DNA from: Microglena sp. YARC
Lineage: Eukaryota; Chlorophyta; Chlorophyceae; Chlamydomonadales; Chlamydomonadaceae
NCBI GenBank assembly: GCA_022414725.1
Contig: CM039466.1
Coordinates: 15,047,287-15,111,286, forward strand
DNA: 64,000 bases
Direction: 5' to 3'
A program made the translations under genes and the position numbers. Below are positions 28,301 to 33,880 of the stretch, piece after piece. The notes under the pieces were generated by a model. That model saw only the letters and a list, made by a program, of their open reading frames with translations. It did no database searches and was not told where the DNA came from. Numbering within the stretch: the first letter of the stretch is position 1; each line of letters opens with the position of its first letter.

Positions 28301-30800
28301 TATAATCACCATCAATATCAACATCATATGTATGCGCACCTGAACCTGAACAGGGGGCAGCAGATTGTGGGACGTTGCTCATGCATCACCTCACCAGGGC
28401 CAACATCGGGTCCATTCTACTTGTCTCCTCCCGTTTTCAAATTGCCAGCACGCTTAGTACTAATAATAACAAGAAACACAATTGTAATGGTGCTAATAGT
28501 GACCATGCTAATGATGATGCTGATGATAACGATGCTGATGATGGCGCCGATGATGATGATGATGATGATGATGATATGGATGATGCCGATGATGATGATG
28601 ATGATGATGATGATTCTAGCAGAGGGGATATTAAGAGCACCTAAACCCTAATCACATGAGTGATTCGTGAACCCAAGCCCTAAACCCTATAGCATCGCCC
28701 TCAACTCCTCCCTTTTTGCGATTGTAAATACCAAAAGTGACCTCTGAGCAATAGTGTTTGTCCTGGATGTATTACGGGTAATACACGCATTGTACAGGTT
28801 TTTTCCCGCTATTTACAGCGATTGCTACTTTTGACCCTGTTTGGCCCAAATTGCTGCTATAAAAATAAATACATATACAGTTTGGGACAGGAACCCTGTA
28901 ACTTTAGTAAAACTTTATTTTTGGCTCAAAGAATACACCTTTGTTTTTGGCTCAAAGAATACACCTTAGTTTTTGGCTCAAAGAATACACCTTTGTTTTT
29001 GGCTCAAAGAATACACCTTTGTTTTTGGCTCAAAGAATACACCTTTATTTTTTTGTAGTTTGAGGATAAGCTCTATCCAAAGCGAAGATGCGGTACGGCA
29101 GCTTTTTTCTTGCCCCCCCCCCTCAGTTTGGGCCCTAAAAAGCTATAAAAATAATCAATAAACTCCCAGGTGGAGGCCTAATACCATTAAGCTAGAAGAT
29201 GAAAAACTAAAGATTTTAACAAAAAGTCCCTGGCGCTGTAAGTTCGATGCAGGAAAATTGGCGGAGTGTGTAGGCAACGGAACGAAAGGTGGCAACGATG
29301 GAGCTGACCGAAGCGAGTTAGTTACGCGACCGTTGGCTGACGTGTCGGGCTTCAAGTTTTTCGTTTTTCGGTCGGACGGACAAATGGGTAAACATGGGGG
29401 CACCCGCCCCCTTGAAGAGGGGGCTCCGCCAAAAATACTTCAGATTTGAACAAGAGTCCCTGGTGCTGTACCGGTAATTCACCACGCGACGATTAACATT
29501 AAGGGCGAGTCCCCATGCAATTTGAGAACGATTAAATTCAATTAATTTCTGAAAGCACGCAGGATTAACCATTTCATAAATTAACCATTTCATAGATTAA
29601 CCATTTCATAAATTAACCATTTCATAGATTAACCATTTCATAAATTAACCATTTCATAGATTAACCATTTCATAAATTAACCATTTCATAGATTAACCAT
29701 TTCATAGATTAACCATTTCATAGATTAACCATTTCATAAATCAACCATTTCATAGATTAACCATTTCATAAATAAACCATTTCATAGATTAACCATTTCA
29801 TAAATTAACCATTTCATAGATTAACCATTTCATAGATTAACCATTTCATAAATTAACCATTTCATAGATTAACCATTTCATAAATTAACCATTTCATAGA
29901 TTAACCATTTCATAAATAAACCATTTCATAGATTAACCATTTCATAAATTAACCATTTCATAGATTAACCATTTCATAGATTAACCATTTCATAAATTAA
30001 CCATTTCATAGATTAACCATTTCATAAATTAACCATTTCATTAACCACCATTAACGATTCACTCTTAGGGCACGTCCTCATGCCCTGTCCTGAAATCCTA
30101 TTCCCTCTCTCCACCCACTTCAATCCTCATGAGTGACAACTGCGCCCTGAACCCAAAACCCAAACTCCTTATGAATAATACGATTAAGCCTCATTAACCC
30201 CACCCCCCTCACACACACACACACACACACACTTAACCACCCACGCCTTACCCACCCTTCCTCTCACCCCTGCACCCCCCACCCACCCACCCACCCACCC
30301 ACCACACACCTCCCCACCCCCCCCCCCCACACACACACCACCACCACCACCCACCCTCACCCACACCTTGCCCCCCCTTCCTCCCCCCCCTCTAACCCCA
30401 CCCCACATTGCCAACCCTATCGCAGGACTCCAACCCTCCTGCCGGGGGCGGTGCTGGCATGGCCATCGCCAAGGGGGGCCTACCCTCCCTCACCTCCAAC
30501 TTCCCCCTCTCTAGCATTGATCTCGAGAATGCCTTCCCCTCCTCCCTTCTGGGCGGTGACCAAATGGAGACCTCTTTGAACTCGGGCATGCTCAGAGACC
30601 TAGGTCAGGGCAGTATTGAGGCAGGATTGCTGCAGCAACTGCTTCAACAGAACCAGGGCCAGATGTTGGGGCTGGGAGCCAACGGGGGGGGTCCTCTGGG
30701 GCAGCCTCGCTGGGGGTCGGGGGGTCCCATAAACACGGTCACAAGCGGCTTGGACACGATGCAGTCCATTGAAGAAGCCCTGGACTCGATCAACAAATAG
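376..30800 (+). CDS. CBP60-like calmodulin-binding protein family gene, 10 exons, 5' incomplete
   Basis: Exons at 376-575, 3861-4056, 6432-6545, 12799-12987, 18493-18633, 19527-19681, 22779-23055, 25067-26985, 27552-27796 and 30426-30800 join in phase across GT-AG junctions. The order of blocks follows plant CBP60 proteins (PF07887): an ELQLVFRHD strand, [11 protein letters not shown], the FLLDGNLYD strand, [29 protein letters not shown], a helical block with [13 protein letters not shown], then [19 protein letters not shown]. Family knowledge: CBP60 proteins are calmodulin-regulated transcription factors acting in the nucleus; SARD1 and CBP60g drive salicylate synthesis in plants. Unlike land-plant members, this one carries a Cys-rich insert ([12 protein letters not shown]) and a roughly 600-residue Gly/Ser-rich tail. 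Calmodulin binding itself cannot be seen. The first exon and the promoter are outside the window. Function in an alga is inference. Confidence 0.8.
576..1079 (+). other. intron 1, 5' part
   Basis: Starts at the GTACGT donor. It contains low-complexity pyrimidine and GT-rich stretches that lead into the tandem array from 1080 onward. Short open frames here lack recognisable content. Confidence 0.5.
1080..3045. repeat. minisatellite array in intron 1 (about 95-190 bp units)
   Basis: Repeated blocks share GATTGACTGCATGCACATAA, GGTGCACTCAG, ACATTGTACGGGGATGCA and CAGGATACTGACCATGGGG. Units differ by the presence of a GTGTGCATGCATCA segment. About 15 diverged copies are readable; the cysteine/histidine-rich frames across it are by-products of the repeat. 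Confidence 0.85.
3064..3176 (+). pseudogene. upstream partial copy of CBP60-like exon B
   Basis: Encodes [20 protein letters not shown] and continues to KCGTTI, nearly the same as exon B at 3871-3990. It is preceded by its own TTGTATAG acceptor and then cut off by the (CATC)n array, so it cannot supply the rest of the exon. Confidence 0.8.
3177..3830. repeat. (CATC)n microsatellite, about 650 bp
   Basis: Nearly uninterrupted CATC/ATCC repeats with a few TATC and CACC variants. Frames reading Ile-His-Pro-Ser repeats are artefacts of the tetranucleotide. Confidence 0.98.
3861..4056 (+). CDS. CBP60-like exon B: Cys-rich insert plus IRVELID strand
   Basis: The CCCTCTTAG acceptor is followed by [20 protein letters not shown], a block with four Cys that could bind metal. 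[20 protein letters not shown] and the strand [17 protein letters not shown] follow, before a GTGAGT donor. The second half matches the CBP60 IQVELVD-type strand pair. The Cys block is not part of the land-plant domain as I know it. Confidence 0.75.
4057..4830 (+). repeat. 119-bp tandem repeat made of exon B's 3' half plus its splice donor
   Basis: GTGAG donors recur at 4057, 4176, 4295, 4414, 4533 and 4652, exactly 119 bp apart. Each unit carries ATCAGAGTGGAATTGATAGA through CTGGAG, the end of exon B, followed by GTGAGTACTTGG. A further degenerate unit lies at about 4765-4840. The unit is not a multiple of three and several copies have in-frame stops, so these are not alternative coding exons. 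Confidence 0.9.
4982..5316. repeat. (CTATG)n pentanucleotide microsatellite
   Basis: About 330 bp of GCTAT repeats with point variants toward the 3' end. It runs straight into CTCGAGCTGAGGCTGGAGGTG, another remnant of the exon B end. Confidence 0.97.
5405..5870. repeat. 139-bp tandem repeat, three copies, after a GC-rich inverted repeat
   Basis: Copies start with CAGTCTGCGGTGAC at 5456, 5595 and 5734. They carry GACGAAGCCTGGCAGGTCAG and CCGTTGCCAACACACTC. A CCCCCCCTTCCGGGGGGCGG hairpin precedes the first copy. A related single copy lies inverted at 29240-29440, so this is a dispersed element locally amplified. Confidence 0.8.
5855..6060 (-). mobile_element. degenerate MITE-like element, family 1
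   Basis: Contains AGCCAGCTCCATCAGCCAG at one end and AGCTGGCTAGAAGCTACTG with GTAGCTACC at the other. The middle resembles the family-1 copies at 30920, 43002 and 44544. It is strongly diverged. Confidence 0.5.
6150..6390. repeat. AACCAAACC-type low-complexity repeat
   Basis: Repeats of CCAAACC/CACCCAACC with no coding signal; the Pro/Lys/Asn-rich frames are composition artefacts. It ends about 40 bp before the exon C acceptor. Confidence 0.7.
6432..6545 (+). CDS. CBP60-like exon C (LLDGN strand)
   Basis: The TTGTGCTGCAG acceptor is followed by [20 protein letters not shown], an acidic stretch, then FMLLLNKKK and a GTGAGC donor. FLLDGNLYD corresponds to the VVLDGDF strand of plant CBP60s. 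Phase 0 at both ends agrees with exons B and D. A 35-bp copy of its 3' end plus donor lies at 6632-6667. Confidence 0.75.
6573..6632. repeat. poly-A, (AT)n, (AG)n tract
   Basis: A run of A, then TATATA, then AGAGAG, directly before the duplicated exon C end. Confidence 0.9.
7002..7385. repeat. 68-bp AT-rich tandem repeat
   Basis: Units of CCTCTGTTTTTATTTTGGAT plus TTATTATATTTTATTATT recur at 7074, 7142, 7210 and on. There are about five and a half nearly identical copies. Hydrophobic open frames across it are an artefact of the repeat. Confidence 0.95.
7764..7820. repeat. poly-C then (CA)n microsatellite
   Basis: A run of C followed by alternating CA with one CG variant. Confidence 0.95.
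7905..12290. repeat. G-rich minisatellite with a 739-bp higher-order repeat, intron 3
   Basis: A 4.4-kb stretch built of GGGTGAGGG-type words, with runs of three or four G on the + strand. A higher-order unit is marked by GATCGTGGAGTTCATGGGC at 8834, 9573, 10311 and 11051, spacings of 738-740 bp. It is also marked by ACAGTATATATACAAGAAG once per unit. The left part (7905-8700) is a different arrangement with GTTCATTCCCTGCCTAT once per unit. The density of G-runs makes G-quadruplexes likely. Confidence 0.95.
12310..12625 (+). pseudogene. upstream decayed copies of CBP60-like exon D start
   Basis: Three tandem versions of the exon D start are readable at about 12328, 12432 and 12546, each with GCAGCAAAGCTAT or GCAGCGAAGCTAT. 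The last encodes [21 protein letters not shown] and retains a CCTTGCAG acceptor. Pyrimidine-rich spacers separate them. Confidence 0.8.
12640..12790. repeat. CCCAACC / CCCATCC minisatellite
   Basis: C-rich short repeat that forms an extended pyrimidine tract directly before the exon D acceptor. Confidence 0.9.
12799..12987 (+). CDS. CBP60-like exon D (core DNA-binding region)
   Basis: The CCTTGCAG acceptor is followed by [34 protein letters not shown] and [21 protein letters not shown], before a GTGAGA donor. [12 protein letters not shown] corresponds to GxLxDLxFTDNSS of plant CBP60s, and ISEGFVV to their xEAFVV block. This is the best-matching exon of the gene. A downstream copy of its second half with donor lies at 13052-13170. 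Confidence 0.85.
13052..13175 (+). pseudogene. downstream partial copy of exon D with its donor
   Basis: Repeats [19 protein letters not shown] through RTAGK and the GTGAGAGATACACTCAGATA intron start, with two coding differences. It starts mid-exon with CTGCTGGTGAGG and has no clear acceptor. Confidence 0.85.
13280..13830. repeat. GGTCAACTGGAGGTCAATTT minisatellite
   Basis: Degenerate 18-22-bp repeats, in both orientations after 13590. The same motif recurs at 14915-15135, 16030-16110, 16800-17070 and 17210-17580. Confidence 0.85.
13835..14880. repeat. dispersed repeat with poly-G core, copy 1
   Basis: CCCAGGCCTCAAAATTTT, GGTCATTCTGAGC, a run of about 40 G, ACTCAGACCTCCAAATG and TTTTGACTATCACACAAT reappear in the same order at 33418-33860. 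The copy here is interrupted by CCCAACC repeats and other sequence. Confidence 0.75.
15185..15975. repeat. 104-bp tandem repeat
   Basis: GTGTGTGAGTGCATGGGAAG recurs every 104 bp from 15244 for about seven copies, with GGCCAGCCCCACCCACCTAC. The last copies are diverged. Confidence 0.9.
16102..16800. repeat. imperfect inverted repeat region, no gene recognised
   Basis: GACAACACGCGATATCTGCA, TTTTTATCCAATCTCTGTCAA and TTATTCGCGCATTTGCTC at about 16240-16310 return inverted at 16615-16690. The arms are about 80 bp with a 300-bp spacer, so the region could fold into a long hairpin or be a palindromic element. Confidence 0.6.
16800..17580. repeat. GGTCAACTGGAGGTCAATTT and GGAGGTCAATTTCTGGGGGT minisatellites
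   Basis: The first block (16810-17070) is the same family as 13280-13830. The second (17210-17580) is a variant with TTCTGG instead of GTCAAC. A 60-bp segment with TCTTGTGTTCTGTGATCTG is duplicated at 17370 and 17585. Confidence 0.8.
17654..17760. repeat. (TATG)n microsatellite
   Basis: Tetranucleotide run that ends at TTACAGTCCAGG, the start of a dispersed repeat. Confidence 0.95.
17761..17912. mobile_element. microsatellite-anchored dispersed repeat, copy 1
   Basis: ACAGTCCAGG, then GACTTGCCCAAC, AAAAGCACT, ACCCCAAACAAT, CCGACGGGGGCC and AGTTCG. The same series occurs at 45000-45166, there attached to (GGTT)n. Fragments at 33268 and, inverted, at 40643 also abut short tandem repeats. Confidence 0.7.
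18112..18175 (+). pseudogene. upstream copy 1 of exon E start
   Basis: Encodes [20 protein letters not shown], one residue different from exon E, then runs into C-rich sequence. Confidence 0.8.
18290..18352 (+). pseudogene. upstream copy 2 of exon E start
   Basis: An acceptor (ACCCTCAG), then [20 protein letters not shown], then a C-rich tract. It is the closest of the upstream copies to exon E. Confidence 0.8.
18493..18633 (+). CDS. CBP60-like exon E (helical block)
   Basis: CACCCTCAG acceptor, then [40 protein letters not shown] and PENTILK, before a GTGGGC donor. It corresponds to the plant CBP60 segment PPxLxDEVWRLEKIGKDG through the helix after it. CTCAAG|GTGGG at its 3' junction matches the sequence around the next acceptor. 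Confidence 0.8.
18640..19080 (+). repeat. tandem copies of exon E end plus donor (about 80-120 bp)
   Basis: CACCATCCTCAAGGTGGGCC or a close variant recurs near 18745, 18866, 18949 and 19048, each followed by TTTGAATTTGAATTCAAAGT. The units carry the last 20 bases of exon E and its donor. Confidence 0.85.
19185..19505. repeat. CACTCACACA-type microsatellite, with copy of exon F start
   Basis: Two CA-rich blocks flank 19322-19365, which repeats the exon F start (CTCAAGGTGGGTGACTTCAA, then GCTGCTGG) before diverging. Confidence 0.85.
19527..19681 (+). CDS. CBP60-like exon F (calmodulin-binding-like helices)
   Basis: ACACCTCAAG acceptor, then [40 protein letters not shown] and [12 protein letters not shown] (split codon), before a GTGAGT donor. 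It matches the plant block SNKMWEATVEHARTCVLDDK. The acceptor lacks a proper pyrimidine tract. Confidence 0.85.
19918..20122 (-). mobile_element. tRNA-derived SINE, copy 1
   Basis: On the minus strand it has an A-box-like TGGTCTAGTGG and a B-box GGGGGTTCGATTCCCCC at tRNA spacing. An unrelated body (GTCAACCGCGATGGTAGCTT) and a tail with ACCACGCCCCACCAGGCGTT follow. The 5' acceptor half does not pair with the 3' half, so it is not a functional tRNA. About 205 bp. Confidence 0.75.
20530..20735 (+). mobile_element. tRNA-derived SINE, copy 2
   Basis: Same structure as copy 1 in the opposite orientation: TGGTCTAGTGG, GGGGGTTCAACTCCCCC, GCGATGGTAGCTTGTCCAGT and CACGCCCCACTAGGCGTTAT, ending in TCATGA. 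Confidence 0.75.
21165..21785. repeat. 63-bp tandem repeat derived from a MITE terminal repeat
   Basis: About nine units of AAAAGCACCACTGTTTCTTT, TCTGGGCTACGATAAGCAGC and TTCTAGGCAGCTACTCTTTTTAGG. The second half is the family-1 MITE terminus. A single, non-amplified opposite end (GCTGGATGGAAGCTGCTATG, GTAGCC) follows at 21885-21925. Confidence 0.85.
21786..21930. mobile_element. remaining body of a family-1 MITE
   Basis: Contains GAAAGCTGACATGACAGGCA, TTCCAATGCAGCTG and GGCTTGACCCAGTGTCTGGA, collinear with the internal part of copies at 43002 and 44544. Its left terminus is the amplified 63-bp array. Confidence 0.6.
21984..22100 (+). mobile_element. tRNA-derived SINE, 5'-truncated copy 3
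   Basis: Begins inside the body (GCAGGTCGTTGTCAACCGCG) and ends with the same tail ACCACGCCCCACCAGGCGTT then ATCATTA. Loss of the tRNA head with an intact tail is typical of incomplete reverse transcription. Confidence 0.7.
22155..22740 (+). pseudogene. upstream partial copies of exon G
   Basis: Copies starting AGGTATGCTGACCGCC lie at about 22157, 22327, 22481 and 22662. Each runs 50-75 bases (for example [15 protein letters not shown]) then decays. The fourth joins exon G's later CTCTGCTGCAGCATCAGGAT segment directly. (CA)n and C-rich tracts separate the copies. Confidence 0.85.
22779..23055 (+). CDS. CBP60-like exon G
   Basis: AATACAG acceptor, then the rest of a split Trp, [40 protein letters not shown], and on to [13 protein letters not shown], before a GTGGGT donor. 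The first residues continue the CBP60 helical region (VYYA in plants). The remainder is not recognised but is clean coding sequence in phase with exons F and H. Confidence 0.75.
23056..24650. repeat. G-rich minisatellites and exon G copy
   Basis: Units of GGTTGGGGGGAGTTTATTCA with GGTGGGGGGGTGGGTGCGA. A copy of the exon G 3' part (23808-23983, with [20 protein letters not shown] and a GTGGGG donor) sits in the middle. GGTGGGTGGGTGG arrays follow. Confidence 0.9.
24590..25066 (+). repeat. two upstream copies of the intron end plus exon H start
   Basis: CTTGTTGTTGCTTTCAT, a C-rich tract and AGCGGTGGC(C/T)TATTGG occur at about 24613-24710, 24788-24880 and again at the true exon H start. All three contain an acceptor; only the third opens into a long frame. 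Confidence 0.85.
25067..26985 (+). CDS. CBP60-like exon H: Gln patch and Gly/Ser-rich tail
   Basis: The ATTCAG acceptor is followed by [20 protein letters not shown] and a short Gln run. A Pro/Gln-rich segment and then about 350 residues of GGGGG-(Y)P(x)PSSS repeats follow, ending in a normal segment ([20 protein letters not shown]) and a GTGCGT donor. The frame changes at least four times, near 25975, 26230, 26330 and 26505, always in a run of G or C. Homopolymer-length error or allelic slippage is likelier than a dead exon, because the reading resumes with the same repeat pattern each time. A low-complexity, probably disordered tail is unusual for CBP60 proteins. Confidence 0.65.
27000..27545. 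repeat. intron 8: GT-rich repeats and copy of exon H end
   Basis: TGTGTGTATGTGTG and poly-G repeats. A near copy of the exon H 3' end with donor lies at about 27085-27195 (GGGCTTCAGTTAACGCAGCC, GAAGAGATGGATGCGCCGCA). AACCCCCAACCCATA repeats follow. Confidence 0.85.
27552..27796 (+). CDS. CBP60-like exon I
   Basis: CACTACCAG acceptor, then [20 protein letters not shown], an acidic [12 protein letters not shown] patch and [20 protein letters not shown] through MDSSPF, before a GTGAGT donor. Phase fits exon H (split Asp) and exon J (phase 0). No known domain is recognised. Confidence 0.65.
27890..28460 (+). pseudogene. downstream copies of exon I 3' end
   Basis: CTCATGCAGCACCTCACTAG or a variant recurs near 27918, 28223 and 28378. 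Donor-like CTCTTCGTGAGTGCC follows in the first two. Spacers share ATTATAATCACCATCAAT. Confidence 0.8.
28495..28620. repeat. (GAT)n microsatellite
   Basis: GATGATGAT runs reading as poly-Asp, poly-Met or poly-Ser depending on the frame; not coding. Confidence 0.9.
28905..29060. repeat. 27-bp tandem repeat
   Basis: Six copies of TTTTTGGCTCAAAGAATACA plus CCTTTG. Confidence 0.95.
29240..29450 (-). repeat. single dispersed copy related to the 139-bp repeat at 5456
   Basis: GGCGGAGTGTGTAGGCAACGG, GTTAGTTACGCGACCGTTGG and a GC-rich hairpin (CCCGCCCCCTTGAAGAGGGG, GCTCCG) match the inverted 5405-5600 unit. Confidence 0.65.
29565..30047. repeat. 16-bp minisatellite with alternating variants
   Basis: CATTTCATARATTAAC, where R is A or G, is repeated about 30 times. 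The A and G forms largely alternate, giving a 32-bp second-order period, with occasional runs of the same form. Confidence 0.95.
30426..30800 (+). CDS. CBP60-like terminal exon J
   Basis: CTATCGCAG acceptor, then [40 protein letters not shown], a Gln-rich [17 protein letters not shown] and a C-terminal [10 protein letters not shown] with TAG at 30798. Short acidic-hydrophobic and Gln-rich motifs resemble activation segments; that is inference. A decayed copy follows at 31110-31570. Confidence 0.75.
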   Translation, partial: DSNPPAGGGAGMAIAKGGLPSLTSNFPLSSIDLENAFPSSLLGGDQMETSLNSGMLRDLGQGSIEAGLLQQLLQQNQGQMLGLGANGGGPLGQPRWGSGGPINTVTSGLDTMQSIEEALDSINK

Positions 30801-30919
30801 TGAGGCTTGTGATGTGGCCACCACAAGCTTGCGATGTAGCGACAACAACTGGGTACTACCACCAAATCCTGGATTCTGCCCTCCTACTCCTAATCTGGTT
30901 TGGGTCAGGGTAGCCGGTG

Positions 30920-31112
30920 TTTTTCTTTTCGGCTACGAGCTTCAGCTTTTAGACGGCTCCGCTGACTGGCTATTCAATTAAATCTGGCGCAACCTGGAGC
31001 ACCTTGAAGCTGGCGTTATCGGCTGCCCAGAACTGCTGAAATAGTACGGTGTAGCCCAGTGGCCGGCTCAGGGAGCTGCCGAGAAGCTGCTATGAAAAGC
31101 CGAAAAGAAAAC
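30920..31112. mobile_element. MITE, family 1
   Basis: 193-bp element with imperfect inverted ends of about 45 bp. The left reads TTTTTCTTTTCGGCTACGAG then CTTCAGCTTTTAGACGGCTC. The right end, inverted, reads TTTTCTTTTCGGCTTTTCAT then AGCAGCTTCTCGGCAGCTCC. It has no coding capacity and separates exon J from its decayed duplicate. Confidence 0.75.
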
Positions 31113-31462
31113 CTAGAGGACAGTATTGAGGCTGATCACTTGCAGCAGCTGCTACAAGCCACAGACACACACACACATACCCCCCCCCCACCCCACCCCA
31201 CCCCACCCCCCACACACACAACTACATAGAACCGCAGCCAACCAAGATGTTGCTGCCCCTTCTGCCCCCGCTTCGGCTCCCGCCGGGGCTTGGGGCAACA
31301 CGGATGGAGCGGGGTGGGGAGCAGCAGCAGCGGCTGTAGCAGAATCAGGGCCACCTGTTGGGGTTTGGGACCAATGGGGGGGTCCCCTAGGCCAGCCTTG
31401 CTGGAGGTCAGGGGGACCCATAAAATGTCATCATCAACATCATCATCATCAAAAATGTCATT

Positions 31463-31494
<32 letters not shown>

Positions 31495-31570
31495 AAACAC
31501 GGCCACAAGCGGCTTGAACACGATGCAGTCAATTTGGGAGGCCCTGGACTTTAAAAATAAATAGTGACAC
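31110..31570 (+). pseudogene. decayed duplicate of CBP60-like exon J
   Basis: GGACAGTATTGAGG, CAGAATCAGGGCCA, CCTAGGCCAGCCTTGCTGGA and CACGGCCACAAGCGGCTTGA follow the order of exon J with many changes, interrupted by (CA)n and (CAT)n runs. It ends in an AAATAGTGA similar to the real stop. Confidence 0.8.
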
Positions 31571-31579
31571 GGAAGGATG

Positions 31580-31678
31580 GTCCTGAATTCACCATTCCTG
31601 CTTAAAAGCCAATTTTTTCATTGCTAGGAATTGAAAGGTTGCATGATTGTTCTGCCAACTCTGGGTCCAAGCTCCCTT

Positions 31679-31712
<34 letters not shown>

Positions 31713-31960
31713 GAAAGCCGATTTTTTCAATGCAAGGAATTGAAAGGTTGCATGGTTGTTCTGCCAACTCAGGGTCAAGAAAGAAACTAAGCCATAACAC
31801 TGGCAATCACTCAAAGTATCAGTAACATCAGTAGAACAAATGGCTGAAAACTGATGCCATATAGGTAGGGACCGGCATACCATATGATGTCGAACAAAGG
31901 CGAGTATGATATCATATGATATCATACAAATTGCATCATATGATATTGTATATACATGGT
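31580..31960. repeat. duplicated 110-bp segment and ATATGATATCAT palindromes
   Basis: GCCGATTTTTTCAATG, AAGGAATTGAAAGGTTGCAT and GTTCTGCCAACTC are present twice around a (CA)n run. ATATGATATCATATGATATC palindromic repeats follow at 31900-31945, as at 35352-35525. Confidence 0.75.
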
Positions 31961-32304
31961 AACCTCAGCCATATATAGCTCTGTACACCAGGGTACTACA
32001 TTTTGTCATTTTGGGTTGCGCTTTTGATGCAACTGCCTCCTTTGGGGTTGCGCTTTTGACTCAACTGAAAACGGAAATCTGTGTGCTGTGCCCAGAAGGG
32101 GTTTTAAAATGGCGTCAATCGCGCAGTCAGGCTCCAAAACATTGTGCGCTAGGTTGCAATAGTGCGCATCATGTAGTGCCCTGATGTACACTGTGTAGTC
32201 ATGTAGTGCACTGTGTAGTCATGTAGTACTTTGATGTACACTGTGTGATGCCTCACCATCTTCGAATTCAAAGTCCCCCTGCTCTGTTGCAGATGTCTCT
32301 AAAA

Positions 32305-32400
32305 ATAATAACGCCTGGAGGGGCGTAGTGTTAAGGGGACCCTTCCGTACGCCGCAGCTGGGTAAAGTCACCATGGCAGACACTGTAAGTGTCACCCTCC
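32305..32400 (-). mobile_element. tRNA-derived SINE, fragment 4
   Basis: Inverted tail AATAATAACGCCTGGAGGGG then GTAGTGTTAAGGGGACCC, followed by diverged body sequence. The tRNA head is missing. Confidence 0.5.
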
Positions 32401-32439
32401 AGGCTGTAGGGACCCCTGGTCTGCTGCGGATGCTTATAC

Positions 32440-32580
32440 ATCAGGGGACCGCCGACCCTTAGTGCGCCTACTCTTTTGTAGGAGTGACAGCACCATTCAA
32501 ACTGAATCCTCGGTATCCCTGGTTTGTGTAGGGAGACCCACCTCCTGGGGTGAAAATCCTGTCACGACTTAAAATAAGGG
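32440..32580. repeat. dispersed repeat with GTGCGCCTACT start
   Basis: AGTGCGCCTACT, GCCATTCAAACTGAATC-type, GGTTTG and CCCGCCTCCTGGGGT-type words recur in order at 43450-43570 and 44095-44205, and in part at 43835-43900. Confidence 0.7.
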
Positions 32581-32625
32581 TAGAAGTAGAAGCTACGTCA
32601 TGTTAACTTGGACATTTTCAGTAAC

Positions 32626-32813
32626 GTATACACCAGGGTACTACTAAGCGCGCGCGGCAGCGCGGTGCCGCGCTGCCTTTTTGAGCCCCTCTGAGTTTTT
32701 TCAACCCCATGTGGGCGCAGCGCGCAGTTTTTGCACTAAAAAGCGCTGACCAATTTGACTTTTGTGCGCTTTAAGCGCTGACCAATTTGGCAAGAAGTAG
32801 TACCCTGGTATAC
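32626..32813. mobile_element. MITE, family 2
   Basis: 188 bp bounded by GTATACACCAGGGTACTACT and the inverted GTATACCAGGGTACTACT, which differ by one dinucleotide. The inside is rich in GCGC words (AAGCGCTGACCAATTT twice). A diverged relative lies at 43588-43800, and one isolated terminus at 31983. Confidence 0.8.
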
Positions 32814-33409
32814 ACAACGTGGGCTGACTGAGAAGGGGTTGCAACTTGACCAGAACAGGGGTCCGGCCCCCTAGCAGTACACGTGCATCTAGTTGTGCTC
32901 CAACACACTAATCACCACACACCACAAGCACAGAAACCAGGGAGCACACTAAGCAGAGTTGAACCCATGACTGGGATGTGGAGATTGTCTTAAATAATGT
33001 GGAGATTGTATTAAATAATGTATAGATGGTCTTAAATGTTGAAAAGACGTTTGCCCCCATGGGCTTAGGATGAACTGATTTCATGATTGGATTGGATTTG
33101 AATTGTGGATTTGGATTGGATTTGAATTGGATTGGATTTGAAGTGTGACATGTTTTTTCAGCCAACCCTGGGATGCTCACCGTCTTCCATTTCCAAGCCC
33201 CCCCCCCCCCCTGTGCGATACCCACGGAAACCAGGGAGCATTTTATGTGGATTAAACAGTACACAGACTTGTCCAGGGCCAGGGTTTGCCAAATAGGCTG
33301 AAGGGACTTGCCCAACCTAACAATCAAGATCTAGATTACCAGGAGTTGTTAATTGAAGGATTTATTTGATGAGACGAGCTTTCAAGAAGTTTATCAACTG
33401 TGTTGGCAG

Positions 33410-33526
33410 GAGGTGCCCAGGCCTCCAAAATTTTACTAATGCCAATCGATGTATTCTGAGAGTGTGGCTATAATGGCATGATTAATGGCAATGTTTTTAG
33501 CCATTTTCAGGTCATTCTGAGCGTCT

Positions 33527-33557
<31 letters not shown>

Positions 33558-33880
33558 TCAGCCCTCAGTTTTCTTGCTATCTTTTTACTCGGACCTCCAA
33601 ATGACAGTCTGAGACCACCGTTGAGTTTATATTGACAAGGGCAGTTCATGAGCACCACTTAAAACACGGGGGGAGGGGTGTGGGTGGATAATGTGGGTGA
33701 GTATTTTGACTATCACACAATTCCTGTTAGGGAATTCTGAGTATGCCATTGTGTGTGCCATCATAGTGTAAATACCCAGAAGCCATATATAATTTCAATT
33801 CATGCCTGTTATTTATATTAACGGGGGGGGGGGGGGGGGGGTAGCCCTCAGTTTTTTAGGCATTACAGGTCAAAAACATT
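33410..33880. repeat. dispersed repeat with poly-G core, copy 2
   Basis: Collinear with 13835-14880 and shorter. Both poly-G runs are preserved, and the flanks include CAGGTCATTCTGAGC and TTTTTAGGCAT. Confidence 0.75.

Noticed and set aside
28375..28644. Asp-rich acidic protein
   Set aside because: Reading of (GAT)n next to a decayed exon I copy.
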